Below, one piece after another: positions 52,296 to 63,870 of a stretch of DNA of 64,000 nucleotides (within the stretch, counting starts at the first letter, position 1; each line of letters opens with the position of its first letter). The translations under genes were made by a program, and so were the position numbers. Source of the DNA: Metaphire vulgaris (Eukaryota > Annelida > Clitellata > Crassiclitellata > Megascolecidae); the NCBI GenBank assembly GCA_018105865.1, contig CM030861.1, positions 5,824,684 to 5,888,683 of the forward strand, given 5' to 3'. The notes under the pieces were generated by a model. That model saw only the letters and a list, made by a program, of their open reading frames with translations, did not search any database and was not told where the DNA came from.

Positions 52296-53440
52296 TTCAT
52301 TCATTCATTCATTCATTCTTGGACGATTTCTATAGCGCTGTAACAAGGCTGAGGCCCACAACAAAAGCGCTTTAACACCTCAACTATACCCCAACCCAAA
52401 CAGATGCGTTTTTAAGCTCTTGATGAAGTGTTCAGGAGTATCAGCCGTGGTGACGTGATCAGGAAGAGAATTCCACAAGATAGGGTTGCCGCGTGTAAAT
52501 GATCTCTCTCCAAACTTGGCAGTCTTGGAGGGAGGAGGAACCTGAAGTTTGACCTCACGACTCGAACGGAGTGTGATCTCCTATCACTGCACTGCGGTGT
52601 CTTTACAAGAGAGGCGAGATACTCCGGACAGTACGGGTCATGCAGCACTCTGTACGTCAGCCAGCATCTCTTGAACACAATCCGCTCAGGGACTCGAAGC
52701 CAATGAAGACGATCCCTGAGAAGTGGGAGTTGCGTGCTCGCGCCAACGACATCCGAACACGATCCTCGCCGACTGATTAAGAATAGACTGCAGCCGATCC
52801 AGTTTATTGACCGAGACCCCACAACACACTATTGCAGTAATCAATCCTCGTTAGCACTAAGGCCTGAACCAAGTGAACGACACCGGATACAGGTAGATAG
52901 CGCCGGACTGATCGTATTCTTCTCAGTTGAAAGTGGCATCGCCTGATCACATCATTTAGGTACGGCTCAAATGACAGAGTGCCATCAAAGAGGACCCCCA
53001 GCAGCCTCACACACTCTGAGGGGACAATGGTAGCATCACCCATCACGAACGGTTTACGATTCACTAGCGTCCTTCTCCGGGGGGTGGTGACCCAGATAAA
53101 CTCCGTTTTTCCAACATTAAGGGCCAATCGATTTTCCTCCGCCCACTTCGACGACGGCAGCCAGACACCCCAGGAACCGTTAGCACCTCCACCTCACCTG
53201 GGAGGCAGGACGAGTAAATCTGGGTGTCCAGCATAGCTGTGGGGCGACAGTCCAAAGGCAAAAATAATGGATCTAAGGTCAGCCGTGTAAAGAATGAAGA
53301 GTAATGGGCCACCATCGACCCTTCAGGGACCCCACACCCAACACTCCGCCCCACAGATAGATTCCCTCATGACGTTACAGATTGCAATCTGTCAGAGAGA
53401 TAGCTAGCTATCCACCGCAAGGAGGAGCCACCCACACCGA
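52296..53440 (-). mobile_element. L2-like LINE, 3' half with RT C-terminus
   Basis: Minus-strand frames give, in order, a motif B-like 'GVPEGSMVAHYS' (about 53320); 'NVGKTEFIWV' and 'RLLGVLFDGTLSFEPYL' (about 53110-52980); 'LTRIDYCNSVLWGL' (about 52830); 'LHWLRVPERIVFK' (about 52700); and the C-terminal end at about 52412. A 3' UTR with AAAGCGCTT and a (GAAT)n tail at 52296-52318 follow. Frames change at least three times. Order and motifs match the L2/CR1 group. Confidence 0.85.
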
Positions 53441-54634
53441 ATGATTTCTCAAGCCGATGAATGAGGACCTGAGGACCTGAGGACCTTACGGACTTCTATA
53501 GCTAAAAAAATTGCTGGGGCACCCACCCCTGTTCAAAAAGTAGGGAAGGAATGGTCCATCCCATGGGAAGTCTGGACAGTTGACAACCCACGTTTTGTGA
53601 CAGATCGTCGCCATTGTAATTAATTATTTGGTATGTACTATATATTGTTTTAATTTTCTTTTAAATTCGATTAAACTAATGACATTAGTTACTGTAGAAA
53701 AGAGCTAGGACAGAGTATTCCAAATACATGGTCCAGATGATTTTATAGTAACTAGTCTTGTGTTTGTTTGAGAAAAAGGAATGCAAATGTCCTACATATG
53801 TAACTTATTTGTATATATATGTAATTTATTTAATATTGCAAAATATTAAAATTGTAAAATAATCAGTTTTATAGTTGTATAGTTTACAGTTTTTCATAGA
53901 AAATCAGAGGTAAGAGATTACTACTGTACTTAAACATGCAAACTGACTTTTGTTGTGAATAAATATCAGAAATGTTAAGAATATTTAGAGTCTTGTATAG
54001 ATTTATGGTATTTTTGAATTGAGTTAACAGCCAAAGAAATCAAAAGAAGCAGAAGAAGCAAAAGGAATCGCAAATGTCCTAACTATGTAATTTCTTTAAT
54101 ATTGTAAAATAGTGAGTTTTATAGAAAATCTGGGGTAAGAGTTTGCTAGTGTACTCCACTTAGACTTTAGAAGGTGTTCCACAGTTCAAGTAATTGATAC
54201 ATCGCCCTAGTTTGTCCACTTACAACAGTCCATCACCTGTATTCGTGTACCTGGGTAGAAAAGGGTTGTGGGACACCATACAATTGCACACACATTTCCT
54301 GATAGCAGCTCCTATGACATTTATAGCAGACTCATTTGGAAATCGAAAGAAAAAACTTAAATGATTGCATTCAGGATATAACACCGCAGAAATATGTCAA
54401 ATTTCATGCCTTTTAAACCAATGGATGTGAAAATATTTACAATTAACCAGGATGGTTCCAATTTTATTGGCCCACCCTGTATATGACTAAAGGTGAACCG
54501 TTATAAATATTGTTTATTGTTTATCATGACGTTGAACACTGTTAGCCGATGAAAGTTAAATCTCTAAATTGGAATGGCTCAATGTCTGCCCAACACATTT
54601 GTGCTTAAACCCAATCTCTAATCAACATTGAGAT
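53441..54634. other. AT-rich spacer, no gene seen
   Basis: No supported coding sequence or structured repeat. It includes the likely 3' UTR of the glycosyltransferase immediately below 54635. Confidence 0.5.
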
Positions 54635-56133
54635 TCAAAATTGGCGATAGCTTGCAGACCTTAATGACCATGAAATCTTATTTACGAATGTTGGATTTTC
54701 CAACAACGCAACTGACCCATAGAGTGAGTGAAATCTTAGAACAGAATACTTGGCATATGTTTCTTGAAACCATGCAATCAGTTCTGAGTCTGTTGCAGCA
54801 CCGGTTTCCAAATCTTTAGGAATAAATGTTTCAACATTAGGAGAATTTGCAGCAGTCAATTTAGCGACAGATGTCTTAGACTTGATAAGAAAAGTTGGAC
54901 TTAGATTCCTCTTAACTGAATCCGGAACGCTCGAATGATTCAAGAAAACATGCTCCCTGTAACTGTCCTTAAAATACTTGTCAAAAGTTGAGATTCTGTA
55001 AAATGTATTCAAAGCGCAACGTTTCTTGATGTTACGACATGCTTTAATTTTGCAACTGTAACAGTGAAATGACGGAAGAATCAGTGTACGATTAAGAAGC
55101 TGCCCAAGATACAGCGCTATTTTCAAAGCCCCGCCTTCAAAATTTTTCGTGTGACCTGCACCAAAATCCACTGGGTTATCATAGGTCAGGTATTTTCTGT
55201 TATGATCGGAATAGTAGCCGTTTGAATCGACCTGCCACATTCCGTTCTCTTTGAACGGTAGATCTTTACCTCTTGGCTGACAATAAAGTTGTTGTGAACA
55301 AGAACGCATTCGCTACAATATGCATCACCAAGGAACATGATATTCTTCTTCTCAAAATAGTTGTTGCCACACGGGAATTGTTCTATGCTCAGTATCTTAA
55401 CTTCAATGGATTTCTGTTTGGCCACAGATTTGATTGCTCGATCTAACGTGTCTTGGTCACAAAGACGATGATTCTTTCTTCCGAGCTCCAGTGCATTTTC
55501 ATGCAATTTTATGCATACCGGTGTTGGACGCGCCATGTAGAACCCAGAGTTTACTTGCAGTGTGCCATTCTGAATTTGAATATCACATGATTCGCATGTG
55601 AGGTATTTCAGCGGGTTCTTAAAGAAGACAATATCTACATCCACAATAATTACTGTAAATCCCAAGCGCAGTGCGTCCAATATCACTTTGGGTTTGTAAT
55701 GTGATTTTCTTATGAAGCTAGCGCTACCGTATTTACTCGATACGTTTCCTTCCTTTTCGTTAAATTCATAGTCGACACAGTGAACGGATGCGTGACTATT
55801 CAGTGATTTACATGCATTAGAATCTGTTCCAATAAACAGGTAATTTGAGATCTTTAGTGACGAATAAGAAGTCAAGTATAGGTTGAATGCCATTTCCACA
55901 AAAGAACTGTCAAATGTTGAGAGAAAAATCTGTTTTTTCGAATCGCTGTATTTAGTCACTTCATCTTTGAATGTTACATTGGACGATTCTGAAAAGAACA
56001 TCTTAAACATATCTTTACTACAAAGCCATGCTGCTTGACGATTGAAAAACTCTGGAGATAATATTACAATAATGAAAACAGTCAGAGATACAGTAAATGC
56101 AACATTCCTACAAAAGCTCAATCGAGTGGTCAT
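54635..56133 (-). CDS. Type II membrane glycosyltransferase (nucleotide-diphospho-sugar transferase family), frameshifted
   Basis: A single-exon gene of about 500 codons. Residues 10-27 form a hydrophobic signal anchor after a short cytoplasmic N-terminus, as in Golgi type II enzymes. The catalytic DXD motif is DVD at 165-167 ('TVIIVDVDIVFFKNPL'), followed by 'VNSGFYMARPT', 'CDQDTLDRAI' and 'VLVHNNFIVSQ', the order of the GT77-like nucleotide-diphospho-sugar transferase domain. The C-terminal half ('MWQVDSNGYYSDHNRKYLTY', 'GGALKIALYLGQLLNRTLIL') continues in another frame. The shift lies at about 55254, where a T run in CGTTCAAAG lacks one T relative to the family's 'YRFKE' pattern. This is either a sequencing error in a homopolymer or a recent inactivation. 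Both halves are otherwise free of stops, which favours recent or artefactual breakage. The acceptor and donor sugars are unknown. Confidence 0.82.
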
Positions 56134-56534
56134 TGTTAATCGTTAATGAGTCCACACTTTCCAGTAGACTTTATAAATCAGAACAAATTTCTTTCAGTTC
56201 CTTTCTTGAGGAAATAAAGCATGTAGCTTCAGCAGGTTTATTCGGGGACTCAGATCTACGTTGTCACAAATCTGGCGGAATTAATTTGTCGAGATCGACA
56301 CTAAGCACTCTACAATTTATGCCAAAGAGTATAGTAACATAAAATCGTCACGGTATCCTGCATACACCTATCTAGAACATGGCTACTGATATGCAGGAGA
56401 CGGTATTGTTAGGATTAAAATATCGGTATCGTAATCTTAAGATTCTTGTGGTAGTCCTATATAATGGTTTTGTCCATGACATTACAAATAGTACAGTATA
56501 CGCTTCTTTTAGTTTTCTTAATTATCTATGATGG

Positions 56535-56579
<45 letters not shown>

Positions 56580-57239
56580 TATATATATGTATATGTGTGT
56601 GTATGTATATGTATGATATCATTTCCTTAAGAGATAACATTGAGTAAAAGAGACGTTGACAAAACAGTTTCCATTTCTTCTAGCAAAAGGAATTCCGGTA
56701 ATAATAGCTAACCTGGATCAAAGTCACACAATCAGAGTAAACGATGTCTTCTGAAACATTCTGCAGTTGATCTCTGCTTAGTTTTTTAATTTAAATCTGA
56801 GCCAGGCACACTGATCACCAGTCACGTTCCCAAGCCTCAGCATATGACCTGACATTGAATGCTGCTTGGTATATTCTCTGGTATTTATCATTGACAGCTC
56901 TCAGGTAATAACGAGGCAAGCTCCAGTGAGCTGTAATCAAGACATCACTACAGCCGAGGACTTGACTGTTGTCATAAAATTCTCATGGTGCAATAAGCAC
57001 AGTAGCCTATCATAAACACCTGCAATCATAAACGTTGCAAGCGTTTTTTCGTTTTTTCTCTCCAACAAAAGCACGCATTTTTACGAATTTTTGTATTTCT
57101 TTACGTTTTTTTTTTATTGTGTTTTCAACGGCTTTTGCAATATGGTATTTCAATTATTTGTAGATCATCGGTCTGACAAGCGTTCGTTGGTGAATCAAAA
57201 TTTTCAAATGTATAATATTAAGATCCTTGTTCTGTATGT
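56134..57239. other. Spacer with (TA)n array, no gene seen
   Basis: Includes a TA array at about 56540-56600. The plus-strand frame at 56097-56342 is the complement of the glycosyltransferase 5' end and upstream region and has no support. Confidence 0.5.
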
Positions 57240-58682
57240 CTCTCTGTTACCTTGAAGCGTTCTCATTGGTTGACGAAGAAGCGTTTGACGAAGCGTACGG
57301 GCCCTCCACGACCCTACCTGCCCGGAGTATCTATCAACCTTGGTGCGTAGACGGACGATCGCCGACCGACCAGAGATGGACATGGGTTGGGTTAACCCAT
57401 GGGTTGGGTTGGATTGGGTTGGGTTGGGTCATAAATTTAGGCAGTTGTGGTGGGTTGGGTTGGGTTGCAAAACGCTGATTTGCACGTGGCACAGTGCACA
57501 CACCATACATTGGTTATAAAAAAATGATTATCGTTTTCCGCATTTTCATGTAACAAATTGCCGCCGAACTGTCGCTGGCAATACTGGCTTATGACAGCTA
57601 TTAGTTAAGCGATTGGCGGGTGGGGGTTATATTCAGGACTGTCTTGAGCCCCTGGTTCTATTGATCCAAACACAGTTGTTCCTATATAATAAAGCATTAA
57701 AGGCATAAGTCTATCTACTTTGATACATAAAACCCCCCCTCGCCGTTGTGGCCGTTGTGTTCTCGATATTGTGCAGCGTCATATGCCTATAGGTAAATGT
57801 TGATCCGCAGTCACGAGATATTTGCATAAGACCGGTGGAAGTAAATAATTCAAGGCATTGGAATCGAGAGTGGAAATTTGTGAAAGAAGGAAGTAACTTT
57901 CTTTGAACGAAGTAACTTTCTTTGAACCATCCACTGTAAATCCATCTTAATCCCCTTATTGACTCCAATAACATTTATGAGCTACTGCGTGGAAGTGCGT
58001 GCGAACTTGCTAAGCAAATGCTATAATGGCTCTAGGGTTCCTTATTCGCTAGTCTTTCAACATTTGAAGCTGAATTTTAGATAAGTACAAATTATAACAC
58101 GGACGTCTTCCTTCCTTTGCACGCCAATGATAATTATAATGGCGGAAAACATAGGCCCTACAGCAACATATGAGAGGTAATTTTTTAAAATGATTTGTAT
58201 GCAGTAATTGACAAATTGTTGCTTAGCAATAAATTTGCTGAATATATTTACTTGAAGCTTGGGTGGGTTGGATTGGGTTGGGTGAATACTTGCAATTGCC
58301 GGCTTGGGTTGGGTTGGGTTGGGTTGGAGATTTGATGGGTCTGGTTGGGTTGGGTTCTAAAAAATGGACCCATGTCCATCTCTGCGACCGACAACTCCAG
58401 CTGAGATCCAGTACGCGGTGTCTACTTTACGTCCCTCCTCCGTCAAAGACCGCAAAGTTTGGAGAGAGGTCCGTCACACGAGGCAACCCCCTTCTATGGA
58501 ACTCGCTGCCCGACTCAGTGATCGCAGACACTTCCTTCGGTTCATTCGCCACTAAACTTAAAACGCATCTTTTCAACTCATCGCACGATTGTTCCATGTA
58601 AAGCGCTCTTGACTTTGGCCCTCGCTATGCTACTGCGCTATATAAATCGTCATGTAGAATAGAATAGAATAGTACGTTTAGC
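57240..58682 (+). mobile_element. L2-like LINE 3' fragment split by a hAT element
   Basis: The plus-strand frame 'ALHDPTCPEYLSTLVRRR' (about 57295-57360) resumes after the inserted element at 58393 with 'RQLQLRSSTRCLLYVPPP', then 'GNPLLWNSLPDSVIADTSF', 'KTHLFNSSHDCSM' and stop, a 3' UTR with AAAGCGCTCTTGAC, and an AGAAT tail at about 58660-58677. It is closely similar to the fragment at 915-1262. Confidence 0.85.
57371..58384. mobile_element. 1.0-kb hAT element with TTGGG subterminal arrays
   Basis: Ends CAGAGATGGACATGGGT on both sides as inverted repeats, with an exact 8-bp duplication CGACCGAC (57363-57370, 58385-58392). Clusters of GGGTT/TTGGG units follow each end (57387-57470 and 58260-58355). 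No transposase is encoded. Confidence 0.93.
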
Positions 58683-59290
58683 ACGGTTTAGTCGAGTCAT
58701 TGCAGCGTCATAGGGGTGGGCGTGCGACGACGTTGCTATTGGTAACAATTGTTCGTAGCTTGAGGAAGTTGCGCAATTTTAACGTAAATTTTAAAGTACA
58801 CAAAAATACGTGTACAGCGTCACAAATGTTCACAGTTGCGTGATTTTAACGTACATAGGCCTAATTATTACGTGGCACAGAGCTTGGTTAGGTGGCGTAT
58901 GTACAGTACATCATTGAAATGTTGTTCAGCATGAATTCAATGATTGGGTATTAGGTATATGTATTGTAGTATTATCCTGCACTGCGAGCGAAGCGAGCCA
59001 AGCGAGCATCTTTCTAGTATTAATCAAGGCGCTACACAATTTATATTACGTAAAGGTTAGCGCCAAAATCGACAACATTGAAATGTAGAAATATGAACCA
59101 CGTGTAGTTGAATTCTCTTTTTTGTAAACTGTACAAAATATATACGAAAACCGACCAGAACCTTTCTTTTTCCGATTACTGGAATGAATTGCCGCACAAC
59201 CTGGCATTTTGTCGCGGTTGTATCTACGATACACGGCGTGGCAAGATGGAGTCGCTTTAGCCTCGTTTTCTGCACAATCCATAGATTTTA
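58683..59290. other. Spacer, no gene seen
   Basis: No supported exon. Two overlapping minus-strand frames at 59046-59330 are repeat-independent but show no family resemblance. Confidence 0.4.
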
Positions 59291-59311
59291 ATATCGAGGC
59301 CTCTCCTAGGC

Positions 59312-59527
59312 CATACGGCCCATACCTCATATTTAGGGGCTGCGCTATCCCGAGTTTAGTTTATTAATCGAGTAGTTGACGAGTAGTTTAACGAGTACTC
59401 GAGTACTACTGTGAAATAATCGCGTTAAACGGCCCATACCTCATATTTAGGGCTGCGCTATCCGAGTAGTTTATTAATCGAGTAGTTGACGAGTAGTTTA
59501 ACGAGTACTCGAGTACTCGCGTTAAAC
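59312..59527. repeat. Tandem duplication of a hAT-end-like sequence
   Basis: Two copies of a unit beginning GGCCCATACCTCATATTTAG and containing GGGCTGCGCTATCC, GTTTATTAATCGAGTAGTTG and ACGAGTACTCGAGTAC lie head to tail (about 59318-59431 and 59432-59525). The TAGGGCTGCG start followed by self-complementary repeats resembles the end of a known hAT type. No right end was found. Confidence 0.7.
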
Positions 59528-60989
59528 CGGAAATGCATGGTTGAGCAAACGTTATACGTCACATAATGCGTGTTATTTGCCTTGTGGCCCTCAATCCCCT
59601 CATTTAACCAAAGCAGAACACCAAAAACAATTACAAATAATTTTTTCTAATAATTATAACTCTCGTGGCCTATAAATAATTTGCAAATGAAGTATTCAGT
59701 TTTTTTTCGGAAATACTTTTCACACAGAAAAAAGACGAAAAGTAGATTTACCTATCAGAGCCGTCGTCTTCAATCTCACCGCTTTCAGAAATGTTTAGTT
59801 TGACATGTGGGTGCTTCGTCTTTAGGTGCTTTATCATGCTGGGTGTATTGCTATTTTGCAATGTTTACACACAAGCGTGGTATCATTCTCGTTAAAAATT
59901 AGTTCCACACTAACGAACACTGTACTCCTGTACGTTGTCTTTTTCGCTCAAACATACCATGGAATAGCAAAACACTTTAACACAACACTAATGTGCAAAT
60001 TAGTAATTACAAATCACGCTTATTTTGTAAATGTGTTGCACATCATCAGTGACTTCAGCTCAGTTCAGCTGTAGCACGTGACCACTGAGAAGTACAGCAA
60101 GCTTAGGGATGTGCGACAAACTAGAGCTGAATTTCCAAAAGGGTCGATCAATCATTCATATGATTAGGCCTACGAATAACTTAAGTAAGGCTGACTAACA
60201 TAGCTAGGCGTCAATCCATAGGGGCCCGGGGAGCCCGCCCCCAATAATTAGGGTGGGGCCCAACACTTGTTGCCCCCCAATATTTCAATATGTTAATCTA
60301 CCAGTTAGCACATTTTCCGCACTCAATACATGTTTTCCTGCAATTTCTATTTTTGAAATTTCATATTTTCGGAATTTCGGTTCGGAGATGCCGATCCTCA
60401 GGGGCTCTAATCCCCCCAGTGATTTAGTTTTTGTGCATCAAACTTCAGGATATGTTGCCCCACTCAAACATCTATAACGGTTTCCTCAATAGCTAGTCTG
60501 ACACTTAGTCACTGGAGTACCGTGACTGCGTTTATCTAAATTGCCTGCAAAAATGAACATACTGTATTAAACCTGTTAATTATTCTACTGGGAGTCTTGG
60601 ACGAATAAACAGTCGGACTGTAGAAATCTGGTCGCTGGTTGATTGACCCTACGTGGAACTGTCATGCCACTTAATTTAACGGTAATCATGGGAACCAGGT
60701 CAATATGGGAGGCTTGTGAGCCGAAACGACTAGATTTAGTCTTAGATAGTTGACGGTTGTACAACAGCATTGAATTGTTAGTAACGTAGCGTAACTACGC
60801 CACCCTGCTGAGAGACTGGCGTTTGACTCTTTAGATCAATCGTATGAGTTTATCGAAATATTAACAGGTGAAGGGACTTAGGGGAGGTAATGGGAACTGA
60901 ATCAACTGACTGCATTCAAGACATTTCTCTTGCTTGAACTAGACAGTCAATCGTTTAAACGTCTAATCCGAGTATCGAATAATAAAATA
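59528..60989. other. Spacer and putative 5' flank of the ZMYM/hAT-like gene
   Basis: No supported exon. A short block near 60210-60250 with GGGGCCCGGGGAGCCC may be a MITE interior; its boundaries were not found. Confidence 0.4.
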
Positions 60990-61313
60990 ATGTCTCGTAA
61001 GCGACAGTGCAATTTCATAGATGCATCATGGATGTCTAAATGTTCTAAAAGAAATGCTCCAGCTGCGTCAAGTTCATCGGAGCCTACCGATTCTTCTGTT
61101 GCATTAGTCGTTACTAATGAACAGACTGGTAGCGACCAGTCTGCGTCTAATGTCACTAGCAACGCAGATGACAAGTTCCCGTCAGCTCTTGCCGAAGAGC
61201 TCAAAACAGGACCGTTTCGCCCCAAGGATATTTCTCAATTGAATATCCCACAGCAGAACGTCAATGGGAAGACGCGCAGCCTTCAATCCTCGTGGTTCAA
61301 ACGATATCCTTGG

Positions 61314-61488
61314 CAGTGGCGGCTCTAGGATTTGGCAAGTGGGGGGGCGTTGTGGTGGCAACTTCTAATCATGGGGGGCAACCATTTGTTGTTTAATGTA
61401 TGTAGCATTAAGTATAGGGTCCCAACTGGGGGGCCAGGCACTCAGTAGAGGGGAACGGGCCCTCTGGCCCCCGGTGGAGCCGCTACTG
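61314..61488. mobile_element. hAT MITE inside the ZMYM/hAT-like gene
   Basis: A 175-bp element with ends CAGTGGCGGCTCTAGGA and CAGTAGCGGCTCCACCGG (right end reverse-complemented) and an exact 8-bp duplication ATCCTTGG (61306-61313, 61489-61496). The coding frame resumes directly after the second copy. Confidence 0.93.
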
Positions 61489-61788
61489 ATCCTTGGTTGC
61501 ACTATTCACATCACTTGCGATCGGTCCTGTGTTATTCGTGTGCCCGGGCAACTGCTTTATCGTTGCTTAAGTTGAATACGAAGTCACAGAGTACCTTCAT
61601 CTCAACTGGATTCGCAGGATGGAAGAAAGCCCTTGAAAAATTTGCAGATCATGGAAAATCCGATTGTCATAGACTTGCAATAATGCAACTGCAGCAGGCA
61701 GCGTCACTGCCAATCGACGCCCAGCTGTCAACACAGAAAGTGGCAGAACAGGCGGCATCACGGGAAGCTTTGCTGAAGTTGTTTTCGT

Positions 61789-62516
61789 GGGGACAGAACG
61801 ACTCGGCGACGTCGATTCGGCACCGAACGACTCGGCGCTGAACGACTCGACGACGAACGATTCGGCACCCGATCAAGTCGACGACGAACGACTCGGCGAG
61901 AGAGTCAATAAAGTTTATGGTGTTAGGAGAGTTGAAAGGCGTTGGGGTGGAGAGGGGAGGGGTTAGTACAGGGGCGCCCATCCCCCTGGTGACTGCATGG
62001 AAGCAGCGTCTGCTACTGTAACGTGATACCAAAACTCAGAGGGTAATTTCCTCCCTCTAACTTTTTTAGGAAGCATTTATTTCCTTTCCCCCCATCTGTG
62101 GGCGCCCCATGGGTTAGCTGATCTTTGAAATCAGGTAATGCACGTCAACGGTCGTGGGAGGTTGGTGGGAGGGGTGGCTAATGTAACCGGAGTAACTTTC
62201 GGGCGGTTGAAAGAGAAAATTTACATATAACGATACGCTCTATAGTTGCTTTATAAGGGAGGAATTGGCAAATGTTGGGTTCAAAGGAGATCTCTGATGA
62301 ATGACAGAGTGTTTATAATCGATAAACTCTTTACTTTAAACGCTGTCTACGGAGTACGTTGTGTGCAGTCGAGTGGGGAATCTAGGTAAAAATATTCGAT
62401 TATTCTCGCCGAGTCGTTCGTCGCCGACTTGATCGGGTGCCGAATCGTTCGTCGCCGAGTCGACGTCGCCGAATCGTTCGGGGCTGAGTCGTTCGTCGCC
62501 GAGTCGTAGCGTACCC
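61789..62516. mobile_element. Mutator-like element with long repeat-rich inverted ends
   Basis: A 728-bp element flanked by an exact 9-bp TGTTTTCGT (61780-61788, 62517-62525). Terminal inverted repeats are about 110 bp (GGGGACAGAACGACTCGG at the left; GGGTACGCTACGACTCGG at the right, reverse-complemented), built from degenerate units of CGACGACGAACGACTCGGCG. GGG..CCC ends plus 9-bp duplication indicate the Mutator class. No transposase. Confidence 0.9.
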
Positions 62517-62651
62517 TGTTTTCGTCGATCCGTTTTCTGGCACGACAGGGTCTTGCCCTGAGGGTTCACGATGAAGAAGAAGGAAATCTGTTTCAGCTTA
62601 TGCAGCTCCGCTCAGAAGACGTAAGTGCCCTAAAACCATGGTTATTACGTA

Positions 62652-63678
62652 CGACTATATGCAGATGATACTCAGATTATTACTTCATTTGATAAATGAA
62701 ATAATAATCTGAAATGAAATAAATAAATCTTCAGCAGAAGCTTCATTTGAAACTATTTCTCAAGCATTCTCTCATATTCAGTCCTGGAAGGAATCAAATA
62801 AATTGCTTTTAAACCCGGCTAAAACTGAATTTCTACTTTTAGGCACAAAGACCCAGCTCAATAAATTTGACTCTATAAACTCTGTTAAGCTTGGGGATTC
62901 GACTTTTCCTGTAAGCACTTCTGCACGGGATCTGGGAGTTATTTTTGATTCCACACTTTCTTTCACAAATCATACAAACAGCGTCTGTAAAGTAGCTCAT
63001 TACCATCTTCGTGATTTGTACCGTATTAGGAAATTTCTAAATAGATCTGCATTAATGCTCTTGGTAAATGCCTTAGTGTCTAGCCGTCTTGATTACTGCA
63101 ACTCCCTTCTCTTTGGCATCTCAAAATCCAACCTGGCTAAACTCCAACGAGTTCAAAATTCACTGGCTCGGGTGGTTTCAAAAACCCCAAAACGTGAGCA
63201 TAAAAACCCCAGTTCGTAAGGGTCTTCATTGGCTTCCAATTAAAGAAAGGATAGAGTTTAAAATCTGTCTTCAAGACTCAAGTATACAAAACACTTTATT
63301 ACAAGGAACCCAGTTACCTTCTTTCTAAACTTTCTATGCAAACAAGCAAATACTCGACCAGATCATCATCTGCTATAGTTCTCTCCCTCTCCCATACTCG
63401 GACAGTTCTTGGTTCTCGTGCCTTTTCAGTGGCTACCCCCAAACTCTGGAACTCATTGCCTCAACATGTCCGCACTGCACATTCATTACAGATTTTTATA
63501 AAAATATTAAAAACCCATCTTTTTGACCTGGCCTAGACTGTCACCCGTTTGCCTGGCCGGATACCCTGGATTTGACCTGGATCTTTAATTATTTGGATTT
63601 GGTGTGCCATCGGTCGATGCTCCTGTGCATTATGAAGTGGCGCTATAGAAGTTTAAGATTAGATTAGATTAGATTAGA
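62652..63678 (+). mobile_element. L2-like LINE, 5'-truncated at the YADD motif
   Basis: It starts with 'LYADDTQIITSF' (RT active site) and continues with 'LLLNPAKTEFLLLGTK', 'DLGVIFDSTLSFTNH', 'SSRLDYCNSLLFGI', 'LHWLPIKERIEFKI' and 'VLGSRAFSVATPKLWNSLPQ', to 'LKTHLFDLA' and stop at about 63536. A 3' UTR and an (AGATT)n tail at 63656-63678 follow. One frame change occurs near 63185. It is inserted in the ZMYM/hAT-like gene between its third and fourth segments. Confidence 0.92.
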
Positions 63679-63870
63679 CGGCAAATTTTTAAGTCCTGAA
63701 AGTCAGAATGAAATTCTCGAAGTGTTAAGTGATAATGTGTTGCGCATTGTTGCAAACACAATAAACGCATCATCAATTCAGTTTGCCGTAGTAGTTGTTG
63801 GCACTCAGGACTATAGTGGTGTTGAGCAGGAATCGATCTGCATCCGGTATTGCTGATGAAGATTTGAATG

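Larger units (their letters stand above)
60990..63870 (+). pseudogene. ZMYM1/hAT-transposase-like gene interrupted by insertions
   Basis: Four coding segments in order: 60990-61313, 61497-61788, 62526-62651 and 63679-63870. Segment 1 starts 'MSRKRQCNFIDASWMSK' and ends in the TTF-type zinc-finger start 'SWFKRYPW'. Segment 2 continues 'LHYSHHLRSVLCYSCARAT', then 'FISTGFAGWKKALEKFADH' with 'CHRLAI'. Segment 3 gives 'SIRFLARQGLALR' and 'LFQLMQLRSEDVSALKPWL'. Segment 4 gives 'KFLSPESQNEILEVLSDNVL' and the DUF4371-like 'VEQESICIRY'. This is the order in ZMYM1-like proteins and their hAT transposase relatives. Removing the first two inserts with one copy of each target duplication restores the frame at those junctions. 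The catalytic end lies beyond the window. This copy cannot be expressed intact. Confidence 0.88.

Noticed and set aside
55240..55310. Programmed ribosomal frameshift or intron in the glycosyltransferase
   Set aside because: No slippery heptamer at the shift. The AG|GTAAAG near 55268 looks like a donor, but the following sequence is conserved coding in the other frame, so a 1-nt deletion is simpler.
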